From: JBMYQA01 sp049600855
GTDB lineage: Bacteria; Bacteroidota; Bacteroidia; Cytophagales; Flammeovirgaceae
Direction: 5' to 3'
Length of the DNA: 11,597 bases
NCBI GenBank assembly: GCA_049600855.1
Contig: JBMYQA010000191.1
Coordinates: 1 to 11,597, forward strand
Made by a program: the position numbers and the translations under genes. Positions 6,886-11,597 of the stretch are shown here, piece by piece (the stretch's first letter is position 1; the number at the start of each line of letters is the position of its first letter). The notes beneath the pieces were generated by a model that ran no database searches, had not been told where the DNA came from, and saw nothing but the letters and a program-made list of their open reading frames with translations.

Positions 6886-7776
6886 ATGCCAAGCTTAAAA
6901 GAAGTTAAGGAAAGGATTAAATCAGTACAAAATACTCAACAAATTACTAAAGCCATGAAGATGGTGGCTGCAGCAAAGTTGAGAAGGGCTCAAGATCGCA
7001 TTGATCAAATGCGTCCTTATTCATTAAAATTGAGCAATTTACTTTCCAATATTACCGCAACGCTAGGAGAAGGAGATTTGCCAAATGCTTATGGTACTGA
7101 GCGTGAGGTAAATCATGTACTTATCGTACTCGTAACTTCTGATAGAGGACTTTGTGGAGGCTTCAATTCAAATGTAATTAAAGCTACAAACTCTTTAATT
7201 ACTAAAAAATATTCATCACAAGCTGCCGCAGGTAAGGTAACACTTTTGCCGATTGGTAAAAAGGCCTACGATGGGTTTAAGAAGCAAGATAAATACACGG
7301 TAATTTCTGATTATGCAGAAGTTATGGGTAAATTAAACTTCGAAGATGCTAAAGCAGCTGCAGAATATGCTATGGATAGCTTCGTAAATGGAACGTACGA
7401 TGCTGTTGAATTAATCTACAATGAATTTAAGAACGTTGCTACTCAAGTTCTAAAAATAGATCAATTTTTGCCAACTGTAGCCACTGAAACTGGAGAAGAA
7501 GCAGATAGCAATCTCGATTATATTTTTGAGCCTAATAAAGAAGATTTAGTCACCGAACTCATTCCTAAGGCTTTGAAAATTGAATTCTACAAGGCACTAT
7601 TAGATTCGAATGCTGCTGAACATGGTGCGCGTATGACTGCTATGGATAAGGCAACAGAGAATGCTGATGACCTCCTTAAAGACTTGAAATTGACTTATAA
7701 CCGTACTCGTCAGGCTTACATTACCAAAGAGATCTTAGAGATTGTTGGTGGTGCAGAAGCCCTCGCAAACGGTTAG
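6886..7776 (+). CDS. atpG: F-type ATP synthase subunit gamma (F1 central shaft)
   Basis: This 296-residue protein is the rotating central shaft. The N-terminal helix carries the family motif IKSVQNTQQITKAMKMVAAA (11-30). The globular middle has TSDRGLCGGFN (84-94). The C-terminal helix ends with the signature AEHGARMTAMDKATENADD (244-262) and ITKEILEIVGGAEAL (279-293). Length fits the family. It is the last gene of this cluster: atpD (beta) and atpC (epsilon) do not follow. Instead an intrinsic terminator comes 20 bases after the stop. The stop codon TAG is part of a 14-bp perfect palindrome (7774-7787, centre TTCGAA). Confidence 0.97.
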   Translation: MPSLKEVKERIKSVQNTQQITKAMKMVAAAKLRRAQDRIDQMRPYSLKLSNLLSNITATLGEGDLPNAYGTEREVNHVLIVLVTSDRGLCGGFNSNVIKATNSLITKKYSSQAAAGKVTLLPIGKKAYDGFKKQDKYTVISDYAEVMGKLNFEDAKAAAEYAMDSFVNGTYDAVELIYNEFKNVATQVLKIDQFLPTVATETGEEADSNLDYIFEPNKEDLVTELIPKALKIEFYKALLDSNAAEHGARMTAMDKATENADDLLKDLKLTYNRTRQAYITKEILEIVGGAEALANG

Positions 7777-7796
7777 GTTCGAACCTATTCTACACT

Positions 7797-7826
7797 AAGC
7801 CTCTTCAGCTATGGAGAGGCTTTTTT
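7797..7826 (+). terminator. Intrinsic terminator of the atp operon
   Basis: AAGCCTCT (7797-7804) pairs exactly with AGAGGCTT (7815-7822) around a 10-base loop, and a run of six T bases (7821-7826) follows. This is a textbook rho-independent terminator 20 bases after the atpG stop. It ends the transcript before the convergent cyclase gene. On the opposite strand the tail is not T-rich, so it acts mainly for the plus strand. Confidence 0.88.
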
Positions 7827-8047
7827 GATGTAAAATGATATATGCACATGAAAAGAGCAATGAATATGTGTCAAGTACATGACATTGAGGGCTTGCCCTC
7901 CCCTACTCCAACTACACGGTATCGATCTTGGAAAGCTAAAGTAACGTTCTTACTCACCGAAACTTTATACTATAGCATAGATGTGATTATCGGGAAGTTT
8001 TAAGTCACATATTAGACAAGTTCGTGTTAAAAACTATTAGCATCAAA
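7827..8047. other. Convergent intergenic region between atpG and the cyclase gene
   Basis: No gene is supported here; the longest readings are very short and unlike any protein. It holds three inverted repeats: TGTCA-N6-TGACA at 7869-7884, GAGGG-CTTG-CCCTC at 7887-7900, and ATGTGA...TCACAT at 7981-7986 and 8005-8010. The last could serve as a weak stem for the end of the minus-strand cyclase transcript, although no T-run follows it. No clear terminator for that gene was found. Confidence 0.4.
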
Positions 8048-11000
8048 TCAACCGATTTCCCGATTGACAAAGTACATATCCACCTCTCCTTTATTCTTGG
8101 CCTTTACTTTTCCTCGATATTCACAATCAAACTGATCTTTAATTAACTCAAATGTGGCTCCTGAAATGTTTACTTTTTGGGGTTCTCCACTACTTTCCAT
8201 CCGTGAAGCAAGGTTTACAGCATCTCCCCAGATGTCATAAGCAAACTTCTTTTTACCTACGACTCCTGCTACCACTTCTCCAGTATGAATCCCAACCCTT
8301 ACATCCCAAAAAGGTAGGTTATTTTCTTGTTGTGACTTTTTCCAGCGTTCCATAAACGCCTGTATCTCTAGCCCTGCACGCACAGCATCCACTGGATTAG
8401 TATCATTGGCAATCGGAATGCCACCCGCACACATGTACGAATCCCCAATTGTTTTAATCTTTTCGAGGTTATAACGGTCTAAAATTTCATCAAAACCTAA
8501 AAAGCATTGTTCCAGCTCTTTTACCAATTGCGTTGGGGTTAATTTTTCAGCCACTTGTGTAAAGCCCTTAAAGTCTGTGAACATGATGGTTACTTTTTCG
8601 TAAGCTTGGGGTTCGGCATATCCTTTTATCCGCAACTCTTCGGCAGTAGCTTTGGGCAAAATATTCAGTAGTAGTGATTCTATTTTTTCCCGTTCTTCTT
8701 CAATGGTCGCTTTTTGTAGCTGTACTTGCTCCAAGGTGGTATTGATTTCCTCTTTCTGCTGCTCTAAGGTTACATTTTTCTCTCTAATCTCTATTGTACG
8801 GTCTTCTACTAAACGCTCTAATTTTTGCTTTGCAACTAGTAAACGCTTTGTTCTCCACTTGAAAAAGATGAAAAATAATAAATAAGTAGCTAAAATAAAG
8901 ATGGCATAAAACCAAGGAGATCTCCAAAATGGCTGTTCAATTTCAAATGAAAAAGCTGCTGGCACTTTATTCCAAACTCGGTCTTCGTTACAAGATCGGA
9001 CTTGAAAAATATATTCTCGATCAGGTAAGTTAGAATAATTCACTTCTGTTTGCGTAGATGGCTTACTCCAATCCTCGTCTAAGCCTACCAATTTCCACTG
9101 ATAGAGCACCTTAGTTGGCATTTTTAAATTGATGCCCGTAAATGTAAACGTGAGGTTATTCTGATTATAAGGCAACACGGGTTTTTCAGGCAATTGAAAC
9201 CAATTGAGTGCGCCACCTTCATACTTTTTGTCCGTCCAATCTACTTCCTCTTGATTCACCTTTACCTCAATGATATGCGTTCTTGTTTCTAAATTATTTT
9301 TGTGTCGGGTGAGGTAATTATATCGGGTCACTCCTTTAATGGTTCCAAACCAAATTTGGCCGTGTTTATCAATGGTAACCGCATTTTGATTTGTTTCTAT
9401 CCCCGTGAAACCTTCTTCTTTCCCATAATGCTTAATCCGAGCTAATTCACCTTCATTTTTAAAACTCAATTTATCGATTCCTTTTTCCGATCCTACCCAA
9501 ATGTTTCCCAATTCATCAATGGCCATCAAATGAAGAAAATTCGATTTTAACCCTTCTTTTGTGGTAGTACTTTCAGTTTGCAGCGAATCGGGCATCAATC
9601 GGAACGAGGGAACCTTAAATAAACCGTCTCCCTCTGTGGCTACCCAAACCCGATCATATTTATCTTCTAAAATATGAATGATGTTGTGAGATGCATTTGG
9701 AATCGAATAGGTATTTGCTAAATCGTCCTTCACAATAGTCACTTCTCCTTGATCATGCCCAAACCACAAAAAGCCATCACTATCCTTAAAAACCGCATAA
9801 ACGGTGTTCCCAATTAAATCATGATTAATCTCAAAAGCCATCGTGGAACCCGTTTTTTTTGTTAGATGACTCGCTCCCTTCATCGTTGCCACCCAAAAAG
9901 AGGTCGGACTTTCTTGAAAAATGGCATTCACTTTGATTCCTGCAAGCCCTTCACTGGCATCAATACTTTTTAGTATTTTCCCATCAAATAGGAGCAGTCC
10001 ATTGTCAGTTCCTATCCACAAAATATTATCATCATCTAAGAGCAAACAATTGATTTTTTCTTGGGGGATAATCGAATTCGATGCGAAGTTTTTCACACTA
10101 TTAATCATGCCATCTTCGCTCAAGTTTAGTTGTGTTAAGCCCTCAAAAGTGCCTAAATACATGCTTTTGTCATCTTTCCCAGCATGAATGGCATACACTT
10201 GATGACTGGGTAGCCCATCTTTTTCCATGAAGTGGGCAAAGGCATCATTTGTATATTTACAAACGCCGCCAAAATAAGTTCCAAACCACAAATTACCCGC
10301 ACTGTCAAATAAAATAGATCGGATTCGATTGCTGCTCAAGCCTTGACGTTGCGTAAAGTTAACGACATGAGATCCATCAAATCGGCTAGCGCCATCTCGC
10401 GTTCCAAACCACATGTGCCCATTATTATCTTGTGTAATCGCTTTTACGCGCTTTTGAATTAACTCATTTTGGTACACGGTAAACCCTTTACTGCTTCCAT
10501 TATACTTTGCTACACCTTGTGGAGTACCTATCCAAATGGCTTTCGAACCATCTTCATAAATGCATAAGATACGCTCGTGTGGAAGCCCTTCTTCTGTTGT
10601 TAACACTTCTAATTTTACGCCATTATACTTTGCCAAACCACCATCTGTCCCAATCCATACATGTCCCTTATTGTCTTTAAGTAAGCTTCTGACTTTATCA
10701 TGTGGTAAGCCTTTCTCCGTATCAATCACTTCAAATTGGTAACTCGTTGGATTAAATTTACTAACTCCTCCACCAAAGGTTCCAAACCACATATTACCAT
10801 CATCGTCTTGTACAATATCTCTAATTGTATTGTGTTTGATGCCTCCATCGGTATTCGACACACCAAACGAGACAAATGTATGCCCATCAAAACGGATAGC
10901 TCCTTTTTCTTCACTCCCAAACCACATGTTTCCTTCTTTATCTTCACAAATACTGCGAATCACATTCGAAGGCAAGCCATTTTCTGTATTATAATTAACC

Positions 11001-11200
11001 ATCGTTTTGCCATCGAAACGATCAACGCCTCCGCCTTCTGTAGCAATCCATAAAAACCCCCGACTATCTTCATACACGTCATACACTCCTGAACGCGATA
11101 AGCCTTCTTCAATGGAATACCTTTTGAAGTTATATTGTTGTCCAATAGTAACGGTTATCGGAAGAATAAAACATAGCGTTATAATTAGGAATTGCTTCAT
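8048..11200 (-). CDS. Receptor-type adenylate cyclase: Reg_prop propellers, Y_Y_Y domain, class III cyclase
   Basis: This 1050-residue inner-membrane protein has, in order: a signal peptide (1-20); 14 Reg_prop repeats (about 38-628), each centred on a D-x-x-G-x-x-W-[IF]-G-T type box, enough for two seven-bladed propellers; a Y_Y_Y domain (about 679-756); one membrane helix (about 762-781); a coiled coil (785-845) ending in the cyclase linker LLLNILP (843-849); and a class III cyclase domain (866-1046). The cyclase has both metal aspartates, D876 (FTDFKGFT) and D920 (GDSYM), the adenine-selecting pair K916 and D989 (YDIWGD), and N996 and R1000 (NLASR). It should therefore be an active homodimeric adenylate cyclase making cAMP in the cytoplasm in response to a periplasmic signal. 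The sensor half is that of hybrid two-component systems, where it often detects polysaccharide fragments; the ligand here is unknown. The start at 11200 opens the signal peptide. It is convergent to the atp operon. Confidence 0.93.
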   Translation of the reverse strand: MKQFLIITLCFILPITVTIGQQYNFKRYSIEEGLSRSGVYDVYEDSRGFLWIATEGGGVDRFDGKTMVNYNTENGLPSNVIRSICEDKEGNMWFGSEEKGAIRFDGHTFVSFGVSNTDGGIKHNTIRDIVQDDDGNMWFGTFGGGVSKFNPTSYQFEVIDTEKGLPHDKVRSLLKDNKGHVWIGTDGGLAKYNGVKLEVLTTEEGLPHERILCIYEDGSKAIWIGTPQGVAKYNGSSKGFTVYQNELIQKRVKAITQDNNGHMWFGTRDGASRFDGSHVVNFTQRQGLSSNRIRSILFDSAGNLWFGTYFGGVCKYTNDAFAHFMEKDGLPSHQVYAIHAGKDDKSMYLGTFEGLTQLNLSEDGMINSVKNFASNSIIPQEKINCLLLDDDNILWIGTDNGLLLFDGKILKSIDASEGLAGIKVNAIFQESPTSFWVATMKGASHLTKKTGSTMAFEINHDLIGNTVYAVFKDSDGFLWFGHDQGEVTIVKDDLANTYSIPNASHNIIHILEDKYDRVWVATEGDGLFKVPSFRLMPDSLQTESTTTKEGLKSNFLHLMAIDELGNIWVGSEKGIDKLSFKNEGELARIKHYGKEEGFTGIETNQNAVTIDKHGQIWFGTIKGVTRYNYLTRHKNNLETRTHIIEVKVNQEEVDWTDKKYEGGALNWFQLPEKPVLPYNQNNLTFTFTGINLKMPTKVLYQWKLVGLDEDWSKPSTQTEVNYSNLPDREYIFQVRSCNEDRVWNKVPAAFSFEIEQPFWRSPWFYAIFILATYLLFFIFFKWRTKRLLVAKQKLERLVEDRTIEIREKNVTLEQQKEEINTTLEQVQLQKATIEEEREKIESLLLNILPKATAEELRIKGYAEPQAYEKVTIMFTDFKGFTQVAEKLTPTQLVKELEQCFLGFDEILDRYNLEKIKTIGDSYMCAGGIPIANDTNPVDAVRAGLEIQAFMERWKKSQQENNLPFWDVRVGIHTGEVVAGVVGKKKFAYDIWGDAVNLASRMESSGEPQKVNISGATFELIKDQFDCEYRGKVKAKNKGEVDMYFVNREIG

Positions 11201-11243
11201 TTGTTGATTGTCGTCTGACTTGTTAGTTCGTTCTTAGAAACTA

Positions 11244-11279
11244 TTTGAACTTTTTTTTCGGCTATACAAAAAATTCAAA
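11244..11279. repeat. AT-rich inverted repeat upstream of the cyclase gene
   Basis: TTTGAA (11244-11249) and TTCAAA (11274-11279) are exact inverted copies. Inside them TTTTTT pairs with AAAAAA past a bulged C, leaving CGGCTATAC near the centre. That gives about 12 pairs. It lies 44 bases before the cyclase start, overlapping its weak promoter candidate, so it could be an operator or merely AT-rich chance. Confidence 0.35.
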
Positions 11280-11309
11280 CAGTCTTTTAGATTGAAATAG
11301 AGAAATCAC

Positions 11310-11327
11310 ATTTTGGCCAAAATTTTG
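11310..11327. repeat. Overlapping perfect palindromes in the divergent intergenic region
   Basis: ATTTTGGCCAAAAT (11310-11323) is a perfect 14-bp palindrome, and CAAAATTTTG (11318-11327) is a perfect 10-bp palindrome overlapping it. The position, about 110 bases before the cyclase start, fits a binding site for a dimeric regulator. One such palindrome per window could arise by chance. Confidence 0.35.
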
Positions 11328-11508
11328 ATAAAGAACCCCAAAACGCTGCTTAATTTACGCTAATAGGTCATTTATAGTATATTAAGTAGAATTATTGGTA
11401 TTAATAGGGAATTCAATCATTTTACTCAAACTTAGAGATAAATTTATGATTTTTTAGTCTGTGATGTACCGAATATTGATTTTTTTTTCGACTAGTTTTA
11501 CAACGTAT

Positions 11509-11528
11509 AAGTCCGCTTAAACGGGCTT
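11509..11528 (+). promoter_or_regulatory. Stem-loop in the leader of the gene at 11557
   Basis: AAGTCCG (11509-11515) pairs with CGGGCTT (11522-11528), seven pairs with one G-U, around the loop CTTAAA. CTCTTTTG follows. It lies 28 bases before the start codon. It could be a leader-RNA structure or a weak terminator-like element; the T-run is interrupted, so neither role is clear. Confidence 0.35.
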
Positions 11529-11556
11529 CTCTTTTGAACATCAAACAACTTATAAC

Positions 11557-11597
11557 ATGAAAAAACTCATAGTTATTCTTTTATTTATCGCTTCTTG
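11557..11597 (+). CDS. N-terminus of a probable exported protein (3' end outside window)
   Basis: An ATG at 11557 opens a frame that stays open to the window edge and encodes MKKLIVILLFIAS. Two lysines followed by a hydrophobic run is the usual beginning of a signal peptide or lipoprotein signal. Only 13 residues are visible, so the product cannot be named. It is transcribed divergently from the cyclase gene. The start is supported by the signal-like sequence only, with no clear ribosome binding site. Confidence 0.55.
   Translation, partial: MKKLIVILLFIAS

Larger units (their letters stand above)
11201..11556. other. 356-base intergenic region between divergent genes
   Basis: No gene is supported in this strongly AT-rich stretch, which must hold the promoters of the cyclase (minus strand) and of the next gene (plus strand). 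On the minus strand TAGTTTCT (11243-11236) resembles the -7 element, with TTTG (11270-11267) 23 bases upstream; the match is partial. No good -7/-33 pair was found for the plus-strand gene. The stretch includes inverted repeats at 11244-11279, 11310-11327 and 11509-11528, and two near-identical copies of a T-run motif, at 11251-11264 and 11481-11494. Confidence 0.45.

Noticed and set aside
7774..7787. 14-bp palindrome TAGGTTCGAACCTA as a binding site
   Set aside because: About one such palindrome is expected by chance in a window of this size, and it overlaps the atpG stop just before the terminator.
7887..7900. GAGGGCTTGCCCTC as a second terminator
   Set aside because: The stem is short and no T-run follows on either strand; a strong terminator already lies just upstream.
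10736..11053. Open frame of 105 codons on the plus strand inside the cyclase gene
   Set aside because: It is antisense to conserved propeller repeats, and its composition mirrors the repeated coding sequence.
9314..11089. Possible DNA tandem repeat array in the cyclase gene
   Set aside because: The repeats are at protein level (propeller blades) and diverged in DNA; they are neither a CRISPR nor a satellite array.

Overview
The window looks like chromosomal DNA of a Bacteroidota bacterium, probably in or near the Cytophagales. Four things point there: AT-rich genes without clear Shine-Dalgarno sites, a TAnnTTTG-type promoter, an F-type ATP synthase cluster that stops after the gamma gene (beta and epsilon absent), and a large Reg_prop/Y_Y_Y sensor protein. 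The assignment is an inference from gene content; no rRNA or other marker is present.

Layout. Bases 1-461 hold the 3' end of a serine hydrolase (beta-lactamase/6-aminohexanoate-dimer hydrolase type). Bases 505-2046 encode an AAA-ATPase-like/PD-(D/E)XK nuclease-like protein of unknown function. From about 2113 to 7826 runs the ATP synthase cluster: a four-helix membrane protein resembling AtpI, then atpB (a), atpE (c), atpF (b), atpH (delta), atpA (alpha) and atpG (gamma), closed by a strong intrinsic terminator at 7797-7826. Convergent to it, on the minus strand at 8048-11200, is a 1050-residue receptor-type adenylate cyclase: signal peptide, 14 propeller repeats, Y_Y_Y domain, one membrane helix, coiled coil and a class III cyclase domain with all key residues. 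After a 356-base intergenic region with several inverted repeats, the first codons of another exported protein start at 11557.

How the genes work together. The atp genes encode the whole membrane sector (a, c, b) and part of the F1/stalk (delta, alpha, gamma); beta and epsilon must come from elsewhere in the genome. The intergenic gaps inside the cluster are long (60-114 bases), and strong RNA stem-loops without U-tracts follow atpE and atpA, the two genes here whose products are needed in several copies per enzyme. This suggests post-transcriptional tuning of stoichiometry. The cyclase would sense something in the periplasm through its propellers and make cAMP inside the cell. It has the sensor architecture of hybrid two-component systems but a cyclase output instead of a histidine kinase.

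The most interesting items are the sensor-cyclase fusion and the stem-loops inside the atp operon. No CRISPR array, insertion sequence, tRNA or rRNA was seen.
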